Shown here one piece after another: positions 34,757 to 44,599 of a stretch of DNA of 47,201 nt. The notes beneath the pieces were generated by a model. That model saw nothing but the letters and a program-made list of their open reading frames with translations. It made no database searches and was not told the DNA's origin. The stretch is taken from positions 1-47,201 of the forward strand of contig NZ_RCBY01000037.1 in assembly GCF_003838195.1 (NCBI RefSeq). Direction: 5' to 3'. The translations under genes were made by a program, and so were the position numbers. The first letter of the stretch is position 1; every line of letters begins with the position of its first letter. The stretch comes from Okeania hirsuta. Lineage in GTDB: Bacteria; Cyanobacteriota; Cyanobacteriia; Cyanobacteriales; Microcoleaceae.

Positions 34757-36106
34757 ATGACTCAAACCTCATTACCACAAACTCAAGAAAATTTCAATTT
34801 AAACCTTATAATTAAAGATGTCAAAGTAGCATTAATTCTCAAATTAGCGGGGCTAACACTGACATACTTAGTACAAGTATTTCTGGCACGATGGATGGGC
34901 AAAACTGAGTACGGCATTTATGAGTATGTCATCTCTTGGTCATTGTTAATCGCAATTCCCGCCGGACTAGGTTTGCCTCGCACAGCGTTACGCTTAATTG
35001 CTGAATACCAAGTTAAACAAGATTGGGGACGCTTGCGCGGCATCGTCCGTGGTGGCTGGTTGCTGACTGTGTTGACGAGTTTCGGGCTATCTCTAGCAAG
35101 TACAGGTCTTATATTGTTGCTGAATCATTATCACACCTTTGCCTACGCGACACCACTTCTGATTGGGATTTGGTTGGTACCGCTACAGGCTTTGGTGCAG
35201 TTGCAGTTGGAAACAGCTAGGGGGATGAAAGATGTAACTTTAGCTTACGCACCTTCTGAAGTAATCTGGCCAATATTATTGCTGTTAGGAGGATGGTTTT
35301 TTTGGCACAAAAACCATGCCCTTGGCAGCATCACAACAATCGAACTGGCAATGTTGATGCTAGCGATCGCCCTCTCGTTTCAGTTCTGGCAGTTGTGGAG
35401 CAAACTGAACAAAGAGGTTGAGGTAACAACCCCTGTTTATTGCTATCGCGAGTGGATAGACATTGCCCTAATTTTGCTATTACAAGTGGGATTTAAAACT
35501 ATTTTGAGTCAAACAGATATTGTGATGGTGGGTTCCTTGATTGGACCTGAGCAGGCGGGTATTTACAGTGCGGCAGTAAAGACAGCCATTTGGGTGGCTT
35601 TTATTTTGCAGACCATTAATATTGTAGTTGCACCTGTCTTTACTGAGCTTTACACCCAAAACGATCAGCAGGGGCTACAAAACCTAGTCTCCAAGGTGAC
35701 TGTCTGGATTTTCTGGTTTTCTCTCGCCATCGGTTCTATCCTCATTGTCTTCGCTCAGCCTGTGATGGGACTGTTTGGGCCGGAATTCATCGTCGCTCAC
35801 TGGCAGCTAAAGATTTTGGTTTTAGGACAAATGGTGAATGCTTTATGTGGCTCTGTCGGCTTGTTGATGGTAATGACAGGTCATCAAAATCAAGCTGTTG
35901 TTGTTTACGGTTATACCGCCTTAATCAATATAGTTTTGAATGGGATATTAATTCCCATCTTCGGCTCTATTGGAGCGGCGATCGCAACTGGCTTGACAAT
36001 GGCAATGTCTAATATTTGGCTAACTGTCCTCGTGTTTAGGAATCTGGGGATTTACTCTTCTGTTTTTTATAGTTTCTTCCAGACGGAAGGCGATCGCCAA
36101 CAATAA
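34757..36106 (+). CDS. Oligosaccharide flippase / polysaccharide biosynthesis protein (Wzx/MOP type)
   Basis: A 449-residue membrane protein with 12-14 predicted helices, of the MOP exporter superfamily, that flips lipid-linked sugar units across the inner membrane. Typical features are the N-terminal GLTLTYLVQVFLARWMGKTE, the amphipathic loop FKTILSQTDIVMVGSLIGPE starting a second half, and AGIYSAAVKTAIWVAFIL. The GTEYGxYE-like motif (GKTEYGIYEY) is characteristic of the Polysacc_synt/MVF group. The next gene, convergent with 14 bp between stops, encodes a sulfotransferase, suggesting a sulfated surface glycan, but this is context only. Confidence 0.88.
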   Translation: MTQTSLPQTQENFNLNLIIKDVKVALILKLAGLTLTYLVQVFLARWMGKTEYGIYEYVISWSLLIAIPAGLGLPRTALRLIAEYQVKQDWGRLRGIVRGGWLLTVLTSFGLSLASTGLILLLNHYHTFAYATPLLIGIWLVPLQALVQLQLETARGMKDVTLAYAPSEVIWPILLLLGGWFFWHKNHALGSITTIELAMLMLAIALSFQFWQLWSKLNKEVEVTTPVYCYREWIDIALILLLQVGFKTILSQTDIVMVGSLIGPEQAGIYSAAVKTAIWVAFILQTINIVVAPVFTELYTQNDQQGLQNLVSKVTVWIFWFSLAIGSILIVFAQPVMGLFGPEFIVAHWQLKILVLGQMVNALCGSVGLLMVMTGHQNQAVVVYGYTALINIVLNGILIPIFGSIGAAIATGLTMAMSNIWLTVLVFRNLGIYSSVFYSFFQTEGDRQQ

Positions 36107-36120
36107 TTCCGGATTTAGTA

Positions 36121-37308
36121 TTAGTTGGCCTGCTGCCAGTAAGCATCCACCACAGCAAAGGAATCTCCAAACAATTCTGAGTTGAGTTTTTCTTCTCCCA
36201 GAGCTGTTTTCGTTTTGCCATTGACAATACTATCTAGCAGAGAATTTATTTCTGGTGCGGGCTTTTCATGCTTGTGAAAAATGGCGATTGCATAAGCAAC
36301 AAAAGGATGAATATCTCCTAGTTTCAAGCTTTCGCTCCCTGCCACAGTCTGCTCTAATTGCTGCCAAGATGGTATAGCCATATTTTCTGGTGCGTAGAGC
36401 AGATCAAGGTAAATGGGAATCAGTTCCCAAATATGCTCTCGTGACTGAAGTGGAAAAGCATGGGGTTCTATAGCTTCTCCAAGCACTAACGGCTGGATTT
36501 CATTACTATTACGTGCCTTCCTAACTTGAATGCGGTTGCTATCTCTGGGATCGAAAATCTTTTCCTGGGACTGCGCCAGTAAATCCCGACCAAACTCCTT
36601 GACATTATCAACTTCAAAACCCAATTGCTCAATTGTCTTAGCAATTGCATATTCTGGATTTTTCCTGAGTTCAATCAAATCCAAAACTGCCAGTTTTTTT
36701 GAACTTCCCGTCATTGTTGATCGCAGCAAATTCCAATCGTGAATTAGCCTCTGCCATTGCTGGAAGTTATAACTAATGGTTGTTCCCGACCATGCTGGCT
36801 TGAGGCTTTGGAGTTTTACCACTTCTGTAACCTGAGCCTTCTCCATTACTAAAGCAGGATTCCCCATTAATAAGCCATTGCCCTTAAACATCAAGTCAGC
36901 CATATAGGATAACCATGATAGATACTGTAAATGAGGTTCTCGGATTATGAACAGAAACTTTTTGGGAATCTGAATCCATTGGGACCATATTTGCGGATGA
37001 AAGAAACAAGAAACTTCTTTCACCAGAATTGTAACGTGGCTTTTCTGCTGGAGCATCTCCTCTATCTTATCGGCAATTAAGCCACAACCTGCTTCGTATA
37101 TATCAGCATCAAAGGGAAGTTTGTTCTGTCTCAGGAGACCCCCTAGCTTGTCGTACAGACCCACAAAAGGCTGATGGATTGCTCCGTCCGCTAGCTGGGC
37201 AAAAATAACTTCTGTGATCGTCGATCCGCTTCTAGCTGTTCCATGAATGTAAAGTATCGTCGCCTTCCCTTCACTGACCAACTGTTCTAACCTTGCTTCG
37301 CTCATCAA
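36121..37308 (-). CDS. P-loop sulfotransferase-family protein
   Basis: A 395-residue protein with the 5'-phosphosulfate-binding loop ILYIHGTARSGSTITEVIF at about 18-36 and a 3'-phosphate-binding segment KKFLFIIREPHLQYLSWLSY near 140-159, as in PAPS-dependent sulfotransferases. The C-terminal 150 residues are less typical. The acceptor (sugar, lipid or small molecule) is unknown. It faces the flippase gene, whose stop lies 14 bp away, and follows a citrate-synthase-like gene on the same strand after about 220 bp. Confidence 0.8.
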   Translation of the reverse strand: MMSEARLEQLVSEGKATILYIHGTARSGSTITEVIFAQLADGAIHQPFVGLYDKLGGLLRQNKLPFDADIYEAGCGLIADKIEEMLQQKSHVTILVKEVSCFFHPQIWSQWIQIPKKFLFIIREPHLQYLSWLSYMADLMFKGNGLLMGNPALVMEKAQVTEVVKLQSLKPAWSGTTISYNFQQWQRLIHDWNLLRSTMTGSSKKLAVLDLIELRKNPEYAIAKTIEQLGFEVDNVKEFGRDLLAQSQEKIFDPRDSNRIQVRKARNSNEIQPLVLGEAIEPHAFPLQSREHIWELIPIYLDLLYAPENMAIPSWQQLEQTVAGSESLKLGDIHPFVAYAIAIFHKHEKPAPEINSLLDSIVNGKTKTALGEEKLNSELFGDSFAVVDAYWQQAN

Positions 37309-37531
37309 ATTTTTCCTGGTATTTCTAGAATAACTTACTTCTGAAAAATGGGGCGTTGCTAAACCAAAGGATGAATCTTTGCAGAAAAAGTAAACCCTAT
37401 CTTTTACTTTATAAGTTTAAAACTATAATTCATTCTTCTATGCAATGCCTCTACACTTTTGCTCCTGGGAGCAGTAGGGGTTAGTCCCCACACCTCCATA
37501 CTAATTGATATGCTCTCAAATCTATTAATTT

Positions 37532-38710
37532 TCACTTCACACCAACAGCAAAAGGACCAAACCATTTGCGAATCTCCTCACTGGTAGCACCAAAAGGAGG
37601 TTTATCTTTTTGCTCCAGAATATGAGCAACCATTGCTGAAGTCCGCGAACATAGGAATAGTCCTGTTCCATAGGGGGGTCTCATTCCCAGAGACAAAAAT
37701 ACAGCAGCGCTAATGCTATCAATGTTTGGATAAATTCCCCGTTTCTCTTTCAAAAACTCTGCCGTAATATCATAAATTTGAAGAAAGTCCGATCGCATAT
37801 CGATCTCCGATATAATTGACCGTAGACGAGGGTTTCTTGAATCTGCCTTAAACATTGGGTGTCCAAAACCGTGGATCTTCTCCTTTTTAGCCAGGCGATC
37901 TTCCAATATCTTGATCGTTACTGCTTCTATATCTCCCGAACATTGTTTGTGAACGGCAGTAAAGAACTCCATTGCTTTTTCGCAAGCTCCAACATGGGAT
38001 GGGCCTGCCGCTGTAAAACCTGCTGCGATCGCTTGGTGCATAGGAACTCTCGTACTCGTGGCAACCCTGGGCAACATAACTGAGGGAGCAAGAAACCCCC
38101 AACCAGCATGCAAGCTAACCATAATATCGTTGAATATTTTTCTCTCAGTTGAGTTGCTAAAATTTCTGTTAGTACAAAGCGTAAATATAGATTCAATATA
38201 GTCTTTCCCCTCAGTCAAAACTCTTTTCCCATAAGTTTTTTGGTGGTCAAAAAATTTTTCCTTATTTTCTTTAATCCACTGGATACTTTCGAGAGCAATA
38301 ACCATTAAGGAAGGAATTAGACCAACATAATATAGTCCAATTTGACTGTCTCGATCCAATCCTATTGCCTCCAAGTCAACGAGCGCGATCGTCTGTTCAA
38401 ATGACTTCGTTTTGTCAACCATTAACCCTGCAATAATTGCCTGAGAATAAGTTGCACCCGAAGCGACTACAGTTTTAATCACTTCTATAGCTGTATCCTC
38501 CTCTGTTAAAGAAGAAAGCGCACTTGCAAGATAGCGATCGAGAAGTTGTTCTTGGGATGGAGTTGCCTCTTTGCCCATCAATAAGTGATAAATAGCCCCA
38601 GTAAATGTCAAATTACCAATTAGGTCGTTCAGATTCCTATTCCGAACGTACAGTTCCTCTGGATTGAGAGTAGGTCCGTCTATATCTGTACCGTGATATT
38701 TATATTCCAT
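37532..38710 (-). CDS. Citrate synthase superfamily protein (citryl-CoA lyase / methylcitrate-synthase-like)
   Basis: A 392-residue enzyme with the citrate-synthase fold. The three catalytic positions are visible: His in GPSHVGACEKAMEFF, His in IHGFGHPMFKADSRNPRL, and Asp in YPNIDSISAAVF; RTSAMVAHILEQ near the end fits CoA and acid binding. Many differences from the housekeeping GltA of cyanobacteria (the GPSHVGA box, the short N-terminus, the PPFGATSEEIRKWFGPF end) point to a paralogue acting on another acyl-CoA/oxo-acid pair or in the lyase direction. Neighbours are a TauD-type dioxygenase and a sulfotransferase, so a specialised pathway is possible. Confidence 0.82.
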   Translation of the reverse strand: MEYKYHGTDIDGPTLNPEELYVRNRNLNDLIGNLTFTGAIYHLLMGKEATPSQEQLLDRYLASALSSLTEEDTAIEVIKTVVASGATYSQAIIAGLMVDKTKSFEQTIALVDLEAIGLDRDSQIGLYYVGLIPSLMVIALESIQWIKENKEKFFDHQKTYGKRVLTEGKDYIESIFTLCTNRNFSNSTERKIFNDIMVSLHAGWGFLAPSVMLPRVATSTRVPMHQAIAAGFTAAGPSHVGACEKAMEFFTAVHKQCSGDIEAVTIKILEDRLAKKEKIHGFGHPMFKADSRNPRLRSIISEIDMRSDFLQIYDITAEFLKEKRGIYPNIDSISAAVFLSLGMRPPYGTGLFLCSRTSAMVAHILEQKDKPPFGATSEEIRKWFGPFAVGVK

Positions 38711-38910
38711 GTTACAATAACTCCTTAACCGGGCTTATCAACGAAATTTCGTGATTTGAACAACAAAAATTAGGGTAATAAACCCTGTTTATTGTGTGAA
38801 ATAATTTCCTGTAATTACTGTAGTGTCAAACTTTTAAGCCTATAAAATCTTACTTTTAACTTTTGACTTTTAACTTTTGACTTCCGTAAAACGGTATACA
38901 TTCTCAGCAT

Positions 38911-39744
38911 TCAGTACGGCTTGTCCCCAGCCAATGTAACACGATGCATGATACGTTTGAACCCTTGATAGTCATTCACCGGATTATGCTGAGTGCAGCG
39001 ATTATCCCAGAAGGCAAGGGAACCACGCTGCCAGCGAAAGCGGCAGGTGAACTCCGGTCTGACTTGATGCTCGAAGAGATAGTCTAGCAGAGGTCGGCTT
39101 TCGGACACCGTCCACCCCTGAAAGTGCTTTGTATGGTTAGTGTTTATGTAAAGCGCCTTCCTCCCAGTTTCTGGGTGCGTGCGCACTACTGGATGGGTGC
39201 CGACTATCACCTCCTGCTCAAGACTAGCATTGCTTAGAAAGGCATGAGCTTTTGACGAGGTGTTGATGCCAACAAGTCCTTGCAGGGTCTCCTTAAGACC
39301 TTCCGATAGGGTTTCGTAAGCCATATACTGGTTGGCGAAAAGAGTGTCGCCACCGTATGGCGGAATCTCAACAGCGTAGAGGATACTCCCCATCGGTGGA
39401 CGCTCTAGATAGGTAGTATCGGAATGCCACATACCCCCAAAGTTCGCCCGCTCATGCTCCAACTTCACTACCGGTGTGATCTGCGGACATTTAGGCAATC
39501 CCTGAAGCAGCGGGTACTCCATTACCTTACCAAACTTCTGGGCGAAGGCAAGCTGTTGGTGAGGGGTAAGTTCTTGATTAGTGAAAAAGATCGCTAAGTG
39601 ATCGAGAAAGGCAAGGCGAATCTCCTCAACGACTTCACTTTTGAGGGGTTCTGCCAGATTTACCCCTTGGATTTCAGCCCCAATTGCACCTGCGATCGGA
39701 TGCACTTTAATGTAGCTATAGTTCCGGTGTACCGCGTTGTCCAT
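38911..39744 (-). CDS. TauD/TfdA-family Fe(II)/2-oxoglutarate dioxygenase
   Basis: A 277-residue non-haem iron oxygenase that couples 2-oxoglutarate decarboxylation to substrate hydroxylation. The iron ligands are His107 and Asp109 (MWHSDTTY) and His253 (NRCTQHNPV); the 2-oxoglutarate-binding Arg264 is in FKRIMHRVTL. The family includes taurine dioxygenase and tailoring enzymes of natural-product pathways. The end WDNRCTQHNPVNDYQGFKR matches the taurine-dioxygenase-like group, but no taurine transporter is near. The start at 39744 follows the usual length. GC is slightly higher than in the spacers. Confidence 0.9.
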   Translation of the reverse strand: MDNAVHRNYSYIKVHPIAGAIGAEIQGVNLAEPLKSEVVEEIRLAFLDHLAIFFTNQELTPHQQLAFAQKFGKVMEYPLLQGLPKCPQITPVVKLEHERANFGGMWHSDTTYLERPPMGSILYAVEIPPYGGDTLFANQYMAYETLSEGLKETLQGLVGINTSSKAHAFLSNASLEQEVIVGTHPVVRTHPETGRKALYINTNHTKHFQGWTVSESRPLLDYLFEHQVRPEFTCRFRWQRGSLAFWDNRCTQHNPVNDYQGFKRIMHRVTLAGDKPY

Positions 39745-39832
39745 TATTTCCCCTTTTGCATAAATTTTGCTTTTTCTACTTAAGAATAAAAATTAAATAA
39801 GACAGCAAATAAGCCTTTAAGAGAAAAACTTG

Positions 39833-39858
39833 TAGGGAGGTTCCATGGAATCTCCCTA
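39833..39858 (-). terminator. Rho-independent terminator of dxs
   Basis: On the minus strand TAGGGAGATTCC / GGAACCTCCCTA forms a nearly continuous palindromic stem around CATG, followed by CAAGTTTTTCTC. It lies about 50 bp past the dxs stop. Confidence 0.65.
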
Positions 39859-39905
39859 AATTAACTTTTCACCAGAAGTCTATTTAAAAACTTCCAACAA
39901 AAATA

Positions 39906-41813
39906 TTAAACGTTAACAGTGGATAACTTCGACTTAAAACTCTGCAAAATACGTTCTGCCATCTGAGAAGGAGTCAAACCTAAATCTGCCTTCGACTCAT
40001 CAGGTTTAGCATGATCTACCAACTTATCAGGTACACCCAAACGTAACACAGGTGCAAGCACATTATTATCCATCAATGTTTCCGTAACTGCCGAACCAAA
40101 GCCACCCATCAAACAACCTTCCTCCATAGTCACAACTTTTCCGATACGTTGTGCCAAAGGCAAAATTAATTCTGTGTCCAAAGGCTTGACAAAACGAGCA
40201 TTTACCACTGTAGCTGCAATACCATGTTCGCTGAGAATTTCGGCAGTTTGCACGGCAGGATGTACCATCGAACCATAGCCCAATATCAAAACATCATCGC
40301 CATTACGGAGAATTTCACCCTTACCAATAGGAATAGCTTCCCAACCCTCTTCCATTAATGGCACACCATAACCATTACCACGAGGATACCGCATCGCAAT
40401 AGGACCATTTGTATAGTTAATCCCAGTAACCACCATCCGTTGCAACTCACCCTCATCTTTAGGTGCCATGATTACCATATTGGGGATACAACGTAAATAG
40501 GCAATATCATACATTCCCTGGTGAGTAGGGCCATCAGATCCCACAATTCCAGCGCGGTCTAAACAGAAGAACACAGGTAACTTTTGAATACAAACATCAT
40601 GGATAATTTGGTCATAAGCTCGTTGTAAGAAAGTCGAGTAAATACCCGCCACAGGTCGCATCCCTTCACAAGCTAACCCCGCAGCTAGAGTAACAGCGTG
40701 TTGTTCGGCAATACCAACATCAATATATTGTTTTGGCAACTTAGCATGAAGTTTATCCAGACAGGTACCAGTTCCCATGGCAGCAGTAATACCGATAATT
40801 TTAGGATTATTTTCGGCAAGTTTAACCAGGGTATGGGCAAAAACTTTAGAGTATTTGGGAGGCTTTGGCTTGTTTGCTGGTAAAGCTTTGCCAGTAGCTA
40901 GATTAAAGGGATTTTGAGCATGATAGCCGACTTGATCTTCTTCTGCCACCGCATATCCTTTACCCTTAGTTGTAGAAACATGAACTAATACAGGCCCAGG
41001 AATTTCGTGAGCTTGCTTGAAGGTTGTAATTAGTTCTTCTAAGTTATGTCCATCAACAGGACCAATATAAGTGAAGCCCAATTCTTCAATAACTGCTCCC
41101 ACTTTTGATACTGCCAAACGCTTCATCCCTTCTTTGAGCCTTTCCATTTCTGGTGTAAAGGTTTCACCTACAAAGGGAATATGTTTGAATTGTTCTTCTA
41201 AATTATCTTTGAGAAACTGGATTGGTGGAGAGAGGCGCATTTTGTTAAGATAGCGAGAAATAGCTCCCACATTAGGAGAGATGGACATCTCATTATCATT
41301 TAGCACTACCAGCATATTAGTTTTAGGTAAGTGACCTGCATGGTTAATAGCTTCTAAGGCCATACCACCAGTTAGAGCGCCATCACCGATAATTGCTGCT
41401 ACCTTAAAATTCTCTCCTTTCATATCTCTAGCTAAGGCCATTCCTAAAGCAGCAGAGATACTTGTAGAAGCATGACCCGCACCGAAATGGTCGAATTTGC
41501 TTTCACAACGTTTTAGATAACCTGCCACCCCATCTTTTTGCCGCAAGGTATGGAAATTGTGATATCGACCCGTGATAATTTTGTGGGGATAAGCTTGGTG
41601 GCCGACATCCCATAGGACTTTGTCCCGATCTAGATCGAGAGTTTGGTAGAGACCCAGGGTCAGTTCTACTACTCCTAATCCCGGACCTAGATGTCCTCCA
41701 CTGGTGGCAACAGTTTCTAGATGTTTTTCTCTTATTTGTCTAGCAATTTCTTCTAATTGATGAATTGAAAGACCCTGCAACTGGTTAGGATGAGAAATTT
41801 CGCTCAGATGCAT
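39906..41813 (-). CDS. dxs: 1-deoxy-D-xylulose-5-phosphate synthase
   Basis: This enzyme condenses pyruvate and glyceraldehyde-3-phosphate to DXP, the first step of the MEP isoprenoid pathway that feeds carotenoids, phytol and quinones. It is a thiamine-diphosphate enzyme of 635 residues, the usual length. Visible: [16 protein letters not shown] at 38-53, the ThDP motif GDGALTGG (143-150) running to Asn172 in VVLNDNEMS, the [10 protein letters not shown] box, the pyrimidine-binding [18 protein letters not shown], and [18 protein letters not shown]. Single gene, with a terminator downstream. No oddities. Confidence 0.97.
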   Translation of the reverse strand: MHLSEISHPNQLQGLSIHQLEEIARQIREKHLETVATSGGHLGPGLGVVELTLGLYQTLDLDRDKVLWDVGHQAYPHKIITGRYHNFHTLRQKDGVAGYLKRCESKFDHFGAGHASTSISAALGMALARDMKGENFKVAAIIGDGALTGGMALEAINHAGHLPKTNMLVVLNDNEMSISPNVGAISRYLNKMRLSPPIQFLKDNLEEQFKHIPFVGETFTPEMERLKEGMKRLAVSKVGAVIEELGFTYIGPVDGHNLEELITTFKQAHEIPGPVLVHVSTTKGKGYAVAEEDQVGYHAQNPFNLATGKALPANKPKPPKYSKVFAHTLVKLAENNPKIIGITAAMGTGTCLDKLHAKLPKQYIDVGIAEQHAVTLAAGLACEGMRPVAGIYSTFLQRAYDQIIHDVCIQKLPVFFCLDRAGIVGSDGPTHQGMYDIAYLRCIPNMVIMAPKDEGELQRMVVTGINYTNGPIAMRYPRGNGYGVPLMEEGWEAIPIGKGEILRNGDDVLILGYGSMVHPAVQTAEILSEHGIAATVVNARFVKPLDTELILPLAQRIGKVVTMEEGCLMGGFGSAVTETLMDNNVLAPVLRLGVPDKLVDHAKPDESKADLGLTPSQMAERILQSFKSKLSTVNV

Positions 41814-42006
41814 ACTTTAAATTTATTTAGGTTTTGTGTAGATTTACGATTTTTACTGGGGAATATTGACGATTAATTTTGATTTACCTTGCAATACTCA
41901 AGTTATGAATCAGCCTTTGTGGGTGGGGCTACATAATATAATCAGTAAACTCAACAACTTAATCAGTATAGCTATTTAGCAGTTGTTCCAATGGTTAAGT
42001 TATATT

Positions 42007-42888
42007 TCACCCTTGTGCCTCTATTTCTACTTTTGATGAATTGGCATCGATGACTGAAGTTAATGATGGTACAGGCATATTTTTTATTTCCCAGACTTTA
42101 ATTAGTATGAGATATTCGTAGAAAGCTTGCAAGGTACACCAAGCTAATCCTGCTTGGCCATCAAGAAATCCTTTCAGGAAAATATACATATATATGAAGC
42201 GAATTATTGGCCTAAAGGGCAAGCGTAAGGAAAAATCTTTGAGGGCACGTCTTCTATCTACTTCTGAAACTCCAAAAAATAGATTTTTCCAAGATACGTT
42301 TCCTGTTTCTAGTTGTCTAACTGTTTCTGCTGCTTCATCTGTAGAATAGCGATTGTGCTTTTCTATCCACCGAGAAATTCCTTTGCTACAGGTGTAGTGG
42401 GGATAAGTTTCTTTCAAAAAACTTGTGGGACCGTCACAAACTTCTCTTTCTGTGTGACCATAATCGGTAAACCATACTTTGTCTTTACGAAATAAGCGCA
42501 TCTGGTACCGGGGATATTGTGTGCTGTAGCGAATCCAAGTCCCCATAAACATGACCCGCTCTGCAACATAATACCCAATATATTCTTTTTGACTGTTTAT
42601 TACTTCTAGGCATTCGTTGAATAATTCCGGGGTCATTCGTTCATCTGCTTCTAGGATATAGACCCATTCGTATTTTGTAGGAACTTCCTCTAGCATCCAT
42701 GTTCGTTGTTTTCCATGGCTTTCAAATTTGTGTGGAACTATTCTTACATTATAATGTTTTGCTATTTCTACAGTCCGATCGCTACTTAAGGAGTCTACTA
42801 TTATAATGTCATCTGACAACATTGCTGACCCAATACAAGCAGCGATATCTATCTCTTCGTTGTAAGTCAGTATATAAATTGAGAACAT
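42007..42888 (-). CDS. Glycosyltransferase family 2 (LPS-core WaaE/KdtX-like)
   Basis: A 293-residue GT2 enzyme. N-terminal FSIYILTYNEEIDIAACI, the nucleotide-sugar site IIIVDSLSSDRTVEIAK (about 29-45), the DxD-like EADE at 80-83 in YILEADERMTPELF, and the acceptor-side block YPRYQMRLFRKDKVWFTDYG then HTERE, which is typical of WaaE/KdtX-type glycosyltransferases of lipopolysaccharide core or O-chain synthesis. A hydrophobic C-terminal segment (FIYMYIFLKGFLDGQAG) suggests membrane association. With rfaE2 about 2.4 kb away, it may serve the same glycan, but they are not in one operon. Confidence 0.88.
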   Translation of the reverse strand: MFSIYILTYNEEIDIAACIGSAMLSDDIIIVDSLSSDRTVEIAKHYNVRIVPHKFESHGKQRTWMLEEVPTKYEWVYILEADERMTPELFNECLEVINSQKEYIGYYVAERVMFMGTWIRYSTQYPRYQMRLFRKDKVWFTDYGHTEREVCDGPTSFLKETYPHYTCSKGISRWIEKHNRYSTDEAAETVRQLETGNVSWKNLFFGVSEVDRRRALKDFSLRLPFRPIIRFIYMYIFLKGFLDGQAGLAWCTLQAFYEYLILIKVWEIKNMPVPSLTSVIDANSSKVEIEAQG

Positions 42889-43030
42889 TCGGTAAATTTT
42901 AGTAACTGCTCTTTGTTATTAAGCTCGTAAATGCGGAAATGAAATTATGATATTCAAAGGTAGGGCATTGATCATTAGGATGAAGTTTATACCTTATCCT
43001 TACTGTCAACAATTAACTCTTACCTAATAA

Positions 43031-43153
43031 TTAAGGTTTACAGCCTTTCCTTTAAAGGATAAAAAATAAAAAAAATTTCCCTTTTGCGTCAACCCTCTTG
43101 TTTTTAAGGAGAGGTAATTATTAATTGTTAATTATTAATTATTAATTGTTGAA
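43031..43153 (+). repeat. Short dispersed repeat, copy 3 of 3
   Basis: Same block order as copies at 7915 and 32554: TTAAGGTTTACAGCC, TCCTTTAAAGGA, AAAAAAATTTCCC, GTCAACCCTCTTG, GGAGAGGTAATTATTAATTG, TTAATTATTAATTATTAATT, GTTGAA. It fills most of the spacer between the GT2 gene and the HpsJ-like gene; nothing else is seen there. Confidence 0.75.
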
Positions 43154-43229
43154 TGCCCTACCTAATTATTTAAAGTTCTTATCTCTAAATACTGTAAATA
43201 TTGTGAGATATTATTTTGCATTCAATTAA

Positions 43230-44063
43230 CTATCTAGCAGGATTTTGGCGACGTCCTTTACCTTTAATAATTCCCATATTTTTTAAACCTGTCCAACCAA
43301 TCATAATGTAGCCTACTGCTAAAAGTAAACTGCTAAAACCTGTTCTAACACTTGATTTAAAAGAATTGCTGTTAGCTTGTTCTTCTAATTCTTGCTTGCG
43401 AGTACGAATTCTAGTTAAAAGTTGAGTTGGTAATTGTTGTGCCTGACGATTGAGAAATTCATCTATAATTTGAGGATTTTGTTTTGATTGTTCTAACAAG
43501 CTTTTCACTTGCTCTGATAATTGTTCATTTTCTAACGCTTCATTCAGCCTAGTTTCATCTCCTAACAAAGTACTAAATTGATTTTTTAATTGACTTTGTC
43601 TTTGTTGTATCTGATTTTGAAATTCGCTGGTACTGACACGAGCTTCTAATTGTGTTTCAGCTGTACTTGCTTGCTGATTTATTCGTTCAATGGCCTCTGC
43701 CCGAGCTAGACGAGTATTATTTAAATGTAGAGGAAATAGTAACAAATATATTAGTCCTAATAAGCTCGCTAGTAAAAGTCCCCAAAATCTCAAATCTAAT
43801 ATGGAGGATGTGGAGTTATTTTGGAGGCCAGAATTACTGGTTACCCAATAGCCTGTAAATAATAAGGCCATTCCTACCATAGGAATAATTCCTCGATCAA
43901 CTAACTGTGTCACTAGACCAATTTGCCATGCTCTACTACTTATATTGAAAGGAATTGACAATACTACAAAGTCAAGTAGAGAAGACAAAATCATAATTAT
44001 CCCTACTATTGTAAGAGTCCTAGCAGCTATGGAGGAATATTGACGAATGTTTGTTGCTTTCAT
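43230..44063 (-). CDS. HpsJ-like membrane protein
   Basis: 277 residues with about four membrane helices (near 14-36, 52-70, 88-110 and 243-262), and between the third and fourth a long Gln/Glu/Leu-rich coiled coil (about 118-235). The start IAARTLTIVGIIMILSSLLD, and LVDRGIIPMVGMALLFTGYW, match the HpsJ family known from hormogonium-polysaccharide (hps) loci of filamentous cyanobacteria, where it supports secretion of the gliding polysaccharide. No other hps gene lies beside it here, so the exact role is uncertain. Confidence 0.75.
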   Translation of the reverse strand: MKATNIRQYSSIAARTLTIVGIIMILSSLLDFVVLSIPFNISSRAWQIGLVTQLVDRGIIPMVGMALLFTGYWVTSNSGLQNNSTSSILDLRFWGLLLASLLGLIYLLLFPLHLNNTRLARAEAIERINQQASTAETQLEARVSTSEFQNQIQQRQSQLKNQFSTLLGDETRLNEALENEQLSEQVKSLLEQSKQNPQIIDEFLNRQAQQLPTQLLTRIRTRKQELEEQANSNSFKSSVRTGFSSLLLAVGYIMIGWTGLKNMGIIKGKGRRQNPAR

Positions 44064-44599
44064 GGCATTTTACTCAGTTATAAAATTATCGTTCATTTGT
44101 GGGTATAGCAGGTCTTAAATTCTGAGGATGCACTCTACTACTGATGGTACTGAAGTATATATTGTGTAATAATGGTCTATAAATAGTCCAAACTGCTACC
44201 ATTTTTTACAATACCCAATTTTTTTACTTGACTAAGCTTATTTTAACAGTTTTATTTTTGATCTTCAAACCTATCATATTGACTTTTTTATAGTAATTTT
44301 CAAATAAATTAGGAAAGATTGCGTATTAAGTTAAATAACAATCTCAAAAAAATTAATTGATTCAGTAATTGTTAAAAACAAGAAATAATGCTAAAAACTA
44401 CAGTCGACAAAAAAAAATACTAATGAAAATCACAAATATAGTCATTTCAGTTTAGATTGAGACAAGGGTTTCTTGCCTTGAAAGACTTTCAGCAGAAAAA
44501 GTGTTTCATTCTTATTTGAAATTACTAGATCTACTATATCATATTAAAAAAAGATATTATTCTAGTATAAATGGGTAAACGAGGAGGATTAAATCAGCA
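44064..44599. other. Divergent intergenic region upstream of the response regulator
   Basis: 536 AT-rich bases, no frame and no clear repeat. A strong ribosome binding site GAGGAGG lies at 44580-44586, about 13 bases before the ATG at 44600, and supports that start. Confidence 0.5.
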
